Of a DNA stretch of 53,781 nucleotides, positions 28,083 through 35,509 are shown piece after piece. Under the pieces are notes generated by a model, which had not been told where the DNA came from, made no database searches, and saw only the letters and a program-made list of their open reading frames with translations. The translations under genes were made by a program, and so were the position numbers. The first letter of the stretch is position 1. Each line of letters opens with the position of its first letter. This DNA is from Streptococcus orisasini (GTDB lineage Bacteria > Bacillota > Bacilli > Lactobacillales > Streptococcaceae), in assembly GCF_001431045.1 (NCBI RefSeq), contig NZ_BCLE01000033.1, positions 1 to 53,781 of the forward strand, in the 5' to 3' direction.

Positions 28083-28090
28083 TTCGAATA
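28083..28090 (+). promoter_or_regulatory. Competence sigma box (cin-box) of ssb
   Basis: TTCGAATA, one mismatch from TACGAATA, lies behind a T-rich run and 20 bases before the ssb ATG, the same spacing as at comYA. Confidence 0.78.
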
Positions 28091-28110
28091 GTAAAGTAGG
28101 AGGGAAAATG

Positions 28111-28506
28111 ATGTACAATAAAGTTATCCTGATTGGACGTTTAACGGCAAGACCTGAGATGTCCAAGACACCTAACGATAAGTCAGTCACGCGCGTGACT
28201 CTTGCTGTTAATCGCCGCTTCAAGGGATCAGATGGCGAACGGCAGGCAGATTTTATTCAGATTGTTTTTTGGGGGAAGCTGGCTGAAACCTTAGCTTCGT
28301 ACAGCAGTAAGGGAAGTCTCCTGTCGCTTGATGGTGAACTGCGCACTCGTAGATATGAAAAAGAAGGAGTTACTCATTTTGTAACTGAAGTTTTAGGGCA
28401 TTCTTTTCAGTTGCTCGAGAGTCGTGCTCAGCGGGCTGTCCGTGAAAATAATGCTGAAAATGATTTGACAGACTTGGTCCTTGAAGAGGAGGAGCTGCCA
28501 TTTTAA
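28111..28506 (+). CDS. ssb: Competence-induced single-stranded DNA-binding protein
   Basis: 131 aa SSB with one OB-fold (MYNKVILIGRLTARPEMSKT at the start) and a shortened acidic tail ending EEEELPF, the interaction tip for recombination partners. Shorter than housekeeping SSB (about 165 aa), as is the transformation-specific SsbB of pneumococcus. AGGAGGG lies seven bases before the ATG at 28111; the adjacent ATG at 28108 adds one Met. The cin-box upstream marks it as a ComX target that coats incoming DNA. Confidence 0.9.
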   Translation: MYNKVILIGRLTARPEMSKTPNDKSVTRVTLAVNRRFKGSDGERQADFIQIVFWGKLAETLASYSSKGSLLSLDGELRTRRYEKEGVTHFVTEVLGHSFQLLESRAQRAVRENNAENDLTDLVLEEEELPF

Positions 28507-28764
28507 AAGAAGCAATGTAAAATAATTATGATAGAAAGAGCCGTAAAAGGCGGTAAATTTTTTGTTGGTTGACCTTAAACAATATTTTAGAATAGTTAAC
28601 CGCTTGTTTAAAACCGAGCCTAGGTTTCTTAGTTATTCGATTACTATTTATGGAGAACCTGTTTTACTTCTGAGGAATGAAACAAATAAAGAAAGTGAGA
28701 CAGAAAACCAACAATTCGAAGAATTTAATTTCTCAGCAAAACCTCAGTTCTAATTGCTGTTTTA

Positions 28765-28865
28765 TATAGTCACTAAAAATCAAAAATAGACTAGGTGACG
28801 AACTGCAATCTGTAGGGTAGGGCAAAGTGAAGGTAACAGCCTATAGTTTTGATTTTTGAAGAGGA
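28765..28865 (-). repeat. BOX-like repeat element, copy 1
   Basis: Read on the minus strand it begins CTCTTCAAAAATCAAAACTA and ends TTTTTGATTTTTAGTGACTA, with an imperfect inverted-repeat pair at the ends. It shares the end blocks and the internal CGTCACCTAGT-type block with the copy at 30228-30304, which lies in the opposite orientation and lacks about 20 internal bases. The ends resemble boxA and boxC of pneumococcal BOX elements. Confidence 0.65.
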
Positions 28866-28933
28866 TTAATCTCCTATCTGATTTGACAAATCTATTACTT
28901 AACAGTCAATTAGCCGAAATGAAACATAAGTAT

Positions 28934-28975
28934 AAAAAAAGAGGAATCAACTTGCTTAGGGTTATTCCTCTTTTT
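28934..28975. terminator. Terminator between ssb and the minus-strand gene
   Basis: AAAAAGAGGAAT (28936-28947) pairs with ATTCCTCTTTTT (28964-28975). The A and T flanks make it potentially bidirectional. Confidence 0.85.
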
Positions 28976-29103
28976 ATGAGTAGTTGGGCAGGTAATGACT
29001 TTTTCAAGAAAGCTCACAAAACCTTATTTTTTCAAGCTTTTTGACAGTTTAGAACGGTGATTTTTTCTTTTCTGATTTTAAGTTTTTGGCTTGATGACTT
29101 AGG

Positions 29104-30087
29104 TCAGTCAGCTTGTTTTTCTTTTTCTTCTTGTTTGGTAATGCCATGGTGGCTTGGTTCGTCTGGTCTCATGTAGTCCAAATTGAAAGTATGAGCGTCA
29201 GCGATAGCCTGTTCTATAGCCTTTTCGAATTTATCCTTATCTTTTGCCGGATAGTAGATATTGGCAGTTACAATATTATGCCCTACCTTAAAATGATAGA
29301 TGGACTCAATAACATCACCGTCGCTATAGGTCATTTTTTGTTGGTAGATATAGATAGTTTGGCCTTGAAGCTTTAGAGGTGCATAATCAATGATTCCATG
29401 CGTTAGGTTGAGAGCATTTGCTACATTATCTAAGTTTCTATTAAAGCGTATTCTCTCTTGCCGCTTTAATTCATTAGCAAAAGCGTATTTGGATTTGTCT
29501 ATTTTCGCGAAACGTTTAGCATCTTTTGTAGCGGCATAATCCCCTGCAGTTTTATAGTCCCGACCAGGACCTGCTTCAAAAAAGACAAAGGCTCCTGAAT
29601 TATCCTTGCTATTGATGATAAGACCGTATTTACCATCAAAATCAAGAGGTGCCTGTCTATCCTTATAGGTTTGCTGCCATTGCTTTGGAATTGGGATAGC
29701 AATATTAGTGCCGGGGAGCCAAGATTCCCTAGCTTTTAATTCTCGTGGTTTTGTCTGTTGATATTTATCAGCCCAGTCAACTAGATAATCCTGTTTCTGA
29801 GCATCAGATAAATTCTCTGTAGAGGAGTTCAGGTATTTTCGGTATTTGTTTTCTTTAAAGATGAAAAAGAGAGGATCTCGGTACCTTTGAACAGCAATCA
29901 TGTAGTTAATCTCTGCCTTTGTATAAGGGACACGTTTGTTAACTAAGGCTATATAATAATCTGAAGTATTATTTTGCCGCTTATCTATGAAGATTGCATA
30001 GCCAAGGGTAAATAGTACAGCCATCAGTGATACTCCTAGAATCACCAAAATAAAACATCCGATTTTGGATTTAAAAAATCTTTTCAT
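29104..30087 (-). CDS. Membrane-anchored extracytoplasmic protein of unknown function
   Basis: 327 aa. The basic N-terminus MKRFFKSK and one hydrophobic helix (about residues 10-33) without a lipobox suggest a signal anchor with the bulk outside the cell. The C-terminal part (about 130-310) alternates short beta-like segments and ends in a helix, DKDKFEKAIEQAIADAH; this vaguely recalls PsbP/MOG1-like domains, but I do not claim membership. The tail is charged and His-containing. GAGGAAG precedes the ATG. No neighbour is on the same strand, so it is a single-gene unit. A possible promoter with a cre-like site is at 30353-30379 (minus). Confidence 0.7.
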   Translation of the reverse strand: MKRFFKSKIGCFILVILGVSLMAVLFTLGYAIFIDKRQNNTSDYYIALVNKRVPYTKAEINYMIAVQRYRDPLFFIFKENKYRKYLNSSTENLSDAQKQDYLVDWADKYQQTKPRELKARESWLPGTNIAIPIPKQWQQTYKDRQAPLDFDGKYGLIINSKDNSGAFVFFEAGPGRDYKTAGDYAATKDAKRFAKIDKSKYAFANELKRQERIRFNRNLDNVANALNLTHGIIDYAPLKLQGQTIYIYQQKMTYSDGDVIESIYHFKVGHNIVTANIYYPAKDKDKFEKAIEQAIADAHTFNLDYMRPDEPSHHGITKQEEKEKQAD

Positions 30088-30227
30088 AATAACTTCCTCG
30101 CTAAATATTACTAGTAGTTCAGTGAGAATGGAATTTGGCAGGTATACTTACTGCCGTTTAGCTATTTTCAAATCAGGCACTTATTACGTAACTGTTTGAT
30201 TTATTAAGAGCTGTCCGATTAACCTCT

Positions 30228-30304
30228 TATACTCTTCAAAAATCAAAACGATAGGTTGTTGCTGCAGCTCGTCGCCTAGTTTATTTTGATTTCTAGTGAG
30301 TATT
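30228..30304 (+). repeat. BOX-like repeat element, copy 2
   Basis: 77 bases starting TATACTCTTCAAAAATCAAA and ending TTTTGATTTCTAGTGAGTAT. The termini ATACTC and GAGTAT are inverted and AAAATCAAAA pairs with TTTTGATTT. Start and end match what I remember of pneumococcal BOX (boxA begins TATACTCTTCGAAAATC; boxC ends near TGAGTATTA). It would lie in the 5' leader of the minus-strand gene if that gene uses the promoter at 30374-30379. Confidence 0.7.
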
Positions 30305-30352
30305 AGTCTGTATAAATAGTAAAACTCCTTGTGCGTCCTATTTTTAACAAAA

Positions 30353-30379
30353 AAGAAAACGCTTACCCATCTAAGTATA
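30353..30379 (-). promoter_or_regulatory. Minus-strand promoter with cre-like site
   Basis: On the minus strand TGT-TATACT (the -10 hexamer is 30374-30379) is an extended -10 element. AAGAAAACGCTTACC (30353-30367, plus strand) resembles a CcpA cre site with two mismatches and covers the expected transcript start. It may give carbon-catabolite control of the gene at 29104-30087; the leader would be about 280 bases. Confidence 0.4.
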
Positions 30380-30458
30380 ACATAAAATGTTAAAAATTTA
30401 GAGCTTTAATTAAAAATAAGATTGTTGACTTGCCTCTTTAAAAAAATAATCTTTTGTC

Positions 30459-30539
30459 CTCAACGGTCGGGATATCATTTTCAATGGGTGATTATGCTTT
30501 TAAAACTAGCGTATTGCTAAAAATATTACGCTGTTTTTT
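30459..30539 (+). ncRNA. Candidate small RNA upstream of levQ
   Basis: TTGACT (30425-30430) and TAATCT (30447-30452) with a 16-base spacer could be a promoter. About 50 bases after its expected start is an intrinsic-terminator-like stem AGCGTA/TACGCT (30508-30513 and 30527-30532) followed by TGTTTTTT. No open frame lies between them. The unit would be a transcript of about 80 bases. Purely a sequence-based suggestion. Confidence 0.3.
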
Positions 30540-30621
30540 GTTGATTGCCTCTTGTTTTTATTGTATTTGGCAGTGTTTGCCATGAATAAATGAAAGTGTT
30601 AAACTAGAGTAATAGATAAGA

Positions 30622-30630
30622 TGGTATAAA
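30622..30630 (+). promoter_or_regulatory. Probable levQRST promoter
   Basis: Extended -10 TGG-TATAAA at 30622-30630 with no clear -35, about 100 bases before the levQ ATG. Confidence 0.4.
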
Positions 30631-30740
30631 TGCTTTTTTAAGAACAATTATTATGAAATAGCTTTTTGCTTTTAAGCTCCGGATGGTATTTTGCTGGCCG
30701 GTGACATTTTAAAGAGCAGTTTTTGAGATGGGAGGAAAAT

Positions 30741-31700
30741 ATGAAGAACAAGCAGCTCATCAGGCTTCTGGCTTGCCTATTGGTTACAGCGGTAGTTTCG
30801 ATTCTGTTTTTTTATTACAAAGAAAAGCCTGCTTTCCCTCAGCAAATAAAAATCGGTGCCACTTATATGACTATGAACAATGATTTTTATAAATATTTGA
30901 ATGCTGAGGTTGAAAAAAGTGTGAATGAACATCACGATCAGCTCTATACTCGGGATCCTGCTCTTAGTATCAAAAAACAGGTTGAGCAAGTGCGGTTTTT
31001 TATCTGGAAAAAGGTTGATGTCATTATTATTAATCCAGTAGATGGCAATAGCCGCCTGCTCATTAACAGTCTTAAAAAAGCTAAAAAAGAAGGGATTAAA
31101 GTTATTGCAGTTGATAGTCAGTTTAAGGATAGTTCTGCTGTTAATACGACAATCGTTTCTGATAATTATAAGGCTGGGGTTCTGTGTGCCGAGCAGATGA
31201 TGAAAACGAGAAGAAGCGCTGATATTTTGCTGCTAGAACACAGGGATGCTCTATCTGCGAATAGTCGAATTCAAGGTTTCCTAGATACTATCAAAAGACA
31301 TGGATCTTATCGAATTGTGTCGCGGCTTGACAGTTTGGGACAGACTGAGATAGCTATGCCTAAGGTTAAACGATTGATCCAAAACAATCTTGACTTTGAT
31401 ACAGTAATGGCCCTTAATGATCGGGCTGCTATTGGTGCCTTGGCTGCTATCAAGGGAGAAAAAAAGACAAATACACAGGTTTACGGGATTGATGGGTCTC
31501 CTGATATGAAAAATTTGCTTTCTACGACGCCGGAAATTCAAGCGACTGTCGCTCAGTCTCCTTATACCATGGGGCAGGAAGTCATCAAAGCGACACTTAA
31601 ACTTTCTAAAAATAAAACCTATCCTAAAGAAATCATTGTACCAGTTCAGCTGCTGACAAAAAAGAATATTGGAGAAGCTGATTTAGTAGGGTGGCAGTAA
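30741..31700 (+). CDS. levQ: LevQ, membrane-anchored sugar-binding protein (periplasmic-binding-protein fold)
   Basis: 319 aa. An N-terminal hydrophobic anchor (about residues 7-26) is followed by a type I periplasmic-binding domain like ribose-binding proteins: KIGATYMTMNNDFYKYLNAE, VDVIIINPVDGNSRL, VIAVDSQF and MALNDRAAIGALAAIKG. With LevT and the kinase it forms the LevQRST system that in S. mutans senses fructose or mannose and controls levDEFGX and the fructanase fruA. ATG at 30741 after GGGAGGAAA. The stop shares a base with the kinase start (TAATG). No ABC permease is nearby, consistent with sensing and not transport. Confidence 0.9.
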   Translation: MKNKQLIRLLACLLVTAVVSILFFYYKEKPAFPQQIKIGATYMTMNNDFYKYLNAEVEKSVNEHHDQLYTRDPALSIKKQVEQVRFFIWKKVDVIIINPVDGNSRLLINSLKKAKKEGIKVIAVDSQFKDSSAVNTTIVSDNYKAGVLCAEQMMKTRRSADILLLEHRDALSANSRIQGFLDTIKRHGSYRIVSRLDSLGQTEIAMPKVKRLIQNNLDFDTVMALNDRAAIGALAAIKGEKKTNTQVYGIDGSPDMKNLLSTTPEIQATVAQSPYTMGQEVIKATLKLSKNKTYPKEIIVPVQLLTKKNIGEADLVGWQ

Positions 31701-33025
31701 TGAATAGCTATAAATACTTAAGATACAGTCAATACGCTAGGCAAGCTTTGATTTTTATCAATCTGCTTGCAGTTATTTATTATGCTTTTGTTTATTTGTT
31801 TGCCAGTAAGTATATTGTAGCTAAAAATTTAAGCCATGTTCTTTTGGATAAATTAGATGTTGTTCCGACAGCTCCTGAAAGCATCTTTTTTTCGACTCTG
31901 TTCTTTTTTGCCTTATTTTTAATAGTCATGTTTTACCGTGAAAGTATCCTAAACAAAAAGGAAGAAATCAATGACTGGCTGATTGTTGCAGAAGTCATGC
32001 TGATTGTTTTTACCTTTATTTCCCTGCAGTTTTCCTATAATGGTCTTTTTCTTTTAGTTTTTGCTGATGTTTTTTACAGCTATGCTAATTTTTATAATGT
32101 TAAGGAACAAAAGTATTGGCTGCTCTTTATTTTTCTGGGATTTGGCATGCTGCTGATCTCTAATTTTGACCTTTTGTCTCTAGTCATGAAACTGCCGTCT
32201 TTGGACGTTTACATTAGTTTTTTTCCTAGTACTAGCCGTCTGGTCATTCTCTTTATTAAGAATTTTCTTTATTCTTTAAACATCATTGTCTTTATCGTTT
32301 CGTTGGTAGCCTACATTATGTACTCCATTGCTGAAAATCATAAGATCGAAGAGGAACTGCGTATGGCTGCGCGGGCTAATACCGAATTAAATGATTATAT
32401 TTCTCTGGCTGAAAAAATTGCTGAAGACAAAGAGCGTAAGCGTATTGCCAGAGAAATTCACGACACCTTAGGCCATGCTTTGACAGGGATTTCAGCAGGA
32501 ATTGATGCGGTCAGTGTTCTAGTGGATTTGAATCCCAGCCATGCCAAGGATCAGTTGAAAAATGTTTCAGATGTTGTCAGAGAGGGAATTCAGGATGTCA
32601 GAAGGTCCTTGGAAAAAATGAGACCCGGAGCGCTTGAAAAAGGAAGTTTGAAGGAAGCTCTCCTGAAGATGATTGCTGATTATGAAAACCTGTCTAAATT
32701 GCAGGTCAGTCTGGATTATAAATGGGATAATATTGATTTGGATATTACCAAGGAAGACATTATTTTCCGCGTGATTCAAGAGACTATTACCAATTCTCTG
32801 CGTCATGGCCATGCGCGTCATGTTTGGATTGAAATGCTCAATACAGATTCCTATATCATTAAAATCAAGGATGATGGTTTAGGCTGTAAGGAGATAAAAC
32901 CGGGCTATGGACTGACGCAGATGCAAGAACGTCTGGCTATCATTGGCGGCCGCGCCAGCTTTGAAAGTGAAGATGGTTTTCAAACCACTGTCATTATCCC
33001 CAAGAAAAAAGGAGAAGAAAAGTGA
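31700..33025 (+). CDS. levS: Lev sensor histidine kinase
   Basis: 441 aa. Around six hydrophobic segments fill the first 215 residues. A NarL-type HisKA_3 domain follows with REIH254DTLGHALTG, then an HATPase domain with VIQETITNSLRHG and IKDDGLGCKEIKPGYGLTQM. It passes phosphate to the response regulator encoded next. The ATG at 31700 uses the last base of the levQ stop; a frame from 31691 adds three residues. I assign the symbol by function; the use of R and S for kinase and regulator in the S. mutans literature should be checked. Confidence 0.9.
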   Translation: MNSYKYLRYSQYARQALIFINLLAVIYYAFVYLFASKYIVAKNLSHVLLDKLDVVPTAPESIFFSTLFFFALFLIVMFYRESILNKKEEINDWLIVAEVMLIVFTFISLQFSYNGLFLLVFADVFYSYANFYNVKEQKYWLLFIFLGFGMLLISNFDLLSLVMKLPSLDVYISFFPSTSRLVILFIKNFLYSLNIIVFIVSLVAYIMYSIAENHKIEEELRMAARANTELNDYISLAEKIAEDKERKRIAREIHDTLGHALTGISAGIDAVSVLVDLNPSHAKDQLKNVSDVVREGIQDVRRSLEKMRPGALEKGSLKEALLKMIADYENLSKLQVSLDYKWDNIDLDITKEDIIFRVIQETITNSLRHGHARHVWIEMLNTDSYIIKIKDDGLGCKEIKPGYGLTQMQERLAIIGGRASFESEDGFQTTVIIPKKKGEEK

Positions 33026-33702
33026 TTAAAGTACTTATTGCTGATGATCAGGAACTTATTAGAGAATCATTGAAAATTGTTTTGTCATCTTACAAGGATA
33101 TTGAAGTTATCGGTGCTGTTGACGACGGGACTGAGGTTTTAGAGAGCCTGAAAAAAAGCCAGCCTGATGTCATTTTGATGGATATCCGCATGCCAAAGAT
33201 GGATGGGGTTTTATGCACCAAGGAAGTCAAGGAAAATTATCCTCATATCAAGATTATTATTCTGACAACTTTTGACGATGATGATTTTATTTTCAAGGCC
33301 CTCCAGTATGGTGCCTCGGGCTACATTTTAAAGGGAATATCAATGGAAGATCTGCATCAGGCTATTGTGACAGTCAATAAGGGTAATGCCATGATTAATC
33401 CGGATGTAGCAACAAAGGTTGTCAAATTATTTTCTCAGATGGCTCAGTCTAATTCGGCTATTCAGGTGCAGGAAGATAGTGTTGAACATATTTCTAAGGC
33501 CGAGTGGAAAATTATTCAGCAAATTGGTTTTGGTCTTTCTAATAAAGAAATTGCAGCCAAGCTGTTTCTGTCGGAAGGAACTATCCGCAATTACCTGTCG
33601 ACCATTCTATCCAAGTTAAACCTACGCGACCGGACGCAATTAGCTATTTGGGCAGTGCAGACAGGTGTTACGACTAGGCATTTTGGAGACGACAATGATT
33701 AA
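33022..33702 (+). CDS. levR: Lev response regulator (NarL/LuxR family)
   Basis: 226 aa. The receiver domain has acidic residues D8-D9, phosphoacceptor D54 in ILMDIRMPKMDG, and the Thr/Lys switch region at ILTTFDD and GYILKG. The C-terminal LuxR-type helix-turn-helix is NKEIAAKLFLSEGTIRNYLS. GTG start overlapping the kinase stop by four bases. It probably activates levD; the tandem palindromes at 35390-35422 are the best candidate site. Symbol by function, as for the kinase. Confidence 0.9.
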   Translation: MIKVLIADDQELIRESLKIVLSSYKDIEVIGAVDDGTEVLESLKKSQPDVILMDIRMPKMDGVLCTKEVKENYPHIKIIILTTFDDDDFIFKALQYGASGYILKGISMEDLHQAIVTVNKGNAMINPDVATKVVKLFSQMAQSNSAIQVQEDSVEHISKAEWKIIQQIGFGLSNKEIAAKLFLSEGTIRNYLSTILSKLNLRDRTQLAIWAVQTGVTTRHFGDDND

Positions 33703-35002
33703 AAAATGGATTTGTCAATATAAGTTTCTTTTAATAAGCATTTTGGTGCTTATAGTAGCTGTCCTGAGTGTTTTCTTCTTTCAGTCAAGACAAAAGAAGA
33801 TTCTGCGTCTGGGCGTCTATGCTGGCAGCAGCTGGGATGTTCCCAGCGGGAAGGAATACCAATTTTTAGATGAGGCTATCAAACGTTTTGAAAAGAGGCA
33901 TCCCAATGTTGACGTTCGCTATGAAAGTGGAGTTTTGAAGGAAGACTATTCTTCTTGGTTGGCAGGAAAAATTGTTGAGGGGAAACAGCCAGATGTATTT
34001 ATGGTTCCTGAAAATGATTTTAATCTTTTAGCTTCGACAGGGGCTTTGGCAAATTTAGACAGTTACATCAAAAAAGAACTGAAACCGTCTCAATTTTACC
34101 GTTCGGCTTATAATTCCGGTCACTTTGGTAAGAATCAATTTGCTCTTCCTTTTGAAAGCAATCCTGTCATGATGTGCATTAATAATGATTTATTAAAGAA
34201 AGAAGGGATTGATCTACCAACTTCAAACTGGACGGTGAAGGATTTTTATACCATTTGTAAAAAGGTTACCAAGGACACTGATGGAGATGGGATTATTGAT
34301 CAGTATGGCAGCCTTGGCTATGGCTGGGAAGAAGCTTTGGCAGCATATGATATTCAATTGTTTAATAAAATGGGAACCGAGGCGTATTTTAATACGAAAA
34401 AGGTTCGTTCAGCGCTGTCTCTGGTCACTAAATTAAAAGATCTAAACGGCAATTATAATGTAACACTTAAGGACTTTGACGAAGGGAAAGTCGCTTTTTT
34501 CCCTATGACCTTAGCTCAGTATAGGACCTACAAACCCTATCCTTATCATGTTTCAAAGTATTCTTCATTTTCCTGGACCTGTGTAGGAATGCCTTCTCAG
34601 CAATCATCTAAAGCAAGAACTAAGACCAGTACTTCTTTATATGCCATGTCTGCTAAGACGTCCCAATCTAAGTTGGCCTGGGAATTCCTGAAACTTTTAT
34701 GTGCTGATAAGAAAACTCAGCAGCAGCTGTTTGAGAATTCACAAGGAGCATCTGTCCTAAAATCAGTGATGAACAGTAAGGAAAGCAAAAATCTCCTGCA
34801 AAATGATAGTTTTGGTGCCAGAGCTTTGACCGTAAATACGCTTGACAGTATGATGAAAGAAGCAATAACAACGCCTAAATTTAAGTCTTATAATACCATT
34901 TATGAAAAGGTGGGCTATCTTATTACTAAGTCTTTAGAAGACGGTACTGTCGAAAGTGATTTGTCGGATATCCAAAAAGAAGTTGAAAATGAATTGAAGT
35001 AA
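33695..35002 (+). CDS. levT: LevT, membrane-anchored family 1 solute-binding protein
   Basis: 435 aa. A hydrophobic anchor (about residues 10-30, LLISILVLIVAVLSVFFF) without a lipobox cysteine, then a family 1 extracellular sugar-binding domain: FLDEAIKRFEKRHPNVDVRY, WLAGKIVEGKQPDVFMV, DGDGIIDQYGSLGYGWEEA. ATG at 33695 overlaps the regulator gene by eight bases; the longer frame from 33665 lies wholly inside it. Second sensory binding protein of LevQRST. The closing terminator is at 35045. Confidence 0.9.
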   Translation: MIKKWICQYKFLLISILVLIVAVLSVFFFQSRQKKILRLGVYAGSSWDVPSGKEYQFLDEAIKRFEKRHPNVDVRYESGVLKEDYSSWLAGKIVEGKQPDVFMVPENDFNLLASTGALANLDSYIKKELKPSQFYRSAYNSGHFGKNQFALPFESNPVMMCINNDLLKKEGIDLPTSNWTVKDFYTICKKVTKDTDGDGIIDQYGSLGYGWEEALAAYDIQLFNKMGTEAYFNTKKVRSALSLVTKLKDLNGNYNVTLKDFDEGKVAFFPMTLAQYRTYKPYPYHVSKYSSFSWTCVGMPSQQSSKARTKTSTSLYAMSAKTSQSKLAWEFLKLLCADKKTQQQLFENSQGASVLKSVMNSKESKNLLQNDSFGARALTVNTLDSMMKEAITTPKFKSYNTIYEKVGYLITKSLEDGTVESDLSDIQKEVENELK

Positions 35003-35044
35003 AATAATAAAGGTGCTTGTAATCAGACTGCACCAGCAAAAAAC

Positions 35045-35087
35045 GAACAGCTGAAATTTTCAGAGAATCAAGGCTGTTCCTTTTTTT
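35045..35087 (+). terminator. Terminator of levQRST
   Basis: GAACAGC (35045-35051) pairs with GCTGTTC (35073-35079), with an inner CTGAAA/TTTCAG option, followed by seven Ts. Confidence 0.85.
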
Positions 35088-35104
35088 GTTTTAGCAATCG
35101 TGTG

Positions 35105-35122
35105 ATACTCAAAGAAAATCAA
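35105..35122 (-). repeat. BOX-like end fragment
   Basis: ATACTCAAAGAAAATCAA is close to the reverse complement of the boxC end of BOX elements. The other half is not recognisable, so this may be a relic or a chance match. Confidence 0.35.
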
Positions 35123-35389
35123 CAGTACAACGACATGTCATGAGATTTTCAGGAAATGTTATTTTATCAGACTTCAGCTCTGACAATCAATGAACAAATA
35201 ATGAAAAATTCTTTAAGTGGCCAAGTGCTTTTTAGAAGTTGTTTTCTAAGATTTCGGTCAATTACTGTTAAACACTTATATTTACGTCGGCAGTATGTCA
35301 GAGTCTCTTTCAGATGTCGGAAATTTTAAATTTTGTATAAAATCTCTTCATTTACGGCTTAAATTTTCATTTTTGAAAAGTTAGAATAG

Positions 35390-35446
35390 TGACAATTGTC
35401 ATCTGCTAAATGACAATTGTCAGGGAACTAAAAATGACAAATGACA
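35390..35446. promoter_or_regulatory. Tandem palindromes upstream of levD (candidate Lev regulator operator)
   Basis: The perfect 12-base palindrome TGACAATTGTCA occurs at 35390-35401 and again at 35411-35422, start to start 21 bases, two helical turns. A degenerate third copy, TGACAAATGACA, is at 35435-35446, just before the promoter. The repeats would lie on the same DNA face and could bind dimers of the NarL-type Lev regulator cooperatively. That this regulator binds here is inference. Confidence 0.7.
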
Positions 35447-35448
35447 CT

Positions 35449-35476
35449 TTAAAAGCGTTTTCAAACAAAGTAAAAT
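35449..35476 (+). promoter_or_regulatory. levD promoter with cre-like site
   Basis: TTAAAAGCGTTTTCA (35449-35463) fits the cre consensus with one mismatch. TAAAAT at 35471-35476 is a likely -10 and the -35 is poor, as expected for an activator-dependent promoter. The cre-like site covers the -35 region, where CcpA would repress. The ATG follows about 34 bases later behind GCAGGGTG. Confidence 0.6.
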
Positions 35477-35509
35477 AAGTATGAAATTAAAAGAAAGCAG
35501 GGTGTTTTC

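Larger units (their letters stand above)
28507..29103. other. Intergenic region between ssb and the minus-strand membrane protein
   Basis: 597 bases without a convincing gene. It holds a weak hairpin behind ssb (GCC/GGC near 28541-28552), a BOX-like repeat (28765-28865) and a good terminator (28934-28975). The open frame 28562-28753 has a TTG start, no ribosome binding site and unremarkable sequence. Confidence 0.6.
30088..30740. other. Divergent intergenic region before levQ
   Basis: About 650 bases between the minus-strand membrane protein and levQ. It contains a BOX-like repeat (30228-30304), a minus-strand promoter with a cre-like site (30353-30379), a candidate small RNA unit (30425-30539) and the probable levQ promoter (30622-30630). 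I see no protein-coding gene. Confidence 0.6.
35003..35509. other. Intergenic region between levT and levD
   Basis: 507 bases holding a small hairpin (GGTGC/GCACC, 35012-35034), the levT terminator, a BOX fragment (35105-35122), tandem palindromes (35390-35446), a cre-like site and the levD promoter. No gene is visible. It isolates levQRST from levDEFGX so that the two can be controlled separately. Confidence 0.7.

Noticed and set aside
28562..28753. 63-residue open frame after ssb
   Set aside because: TTG start, no ribosome binding site, no recognisable domain, beside a repeat element.
28856..29044. 62-residue open frame
   Set aside because: It includes the BOX-like end and the terminator stem and lacks a ribosome binding site.
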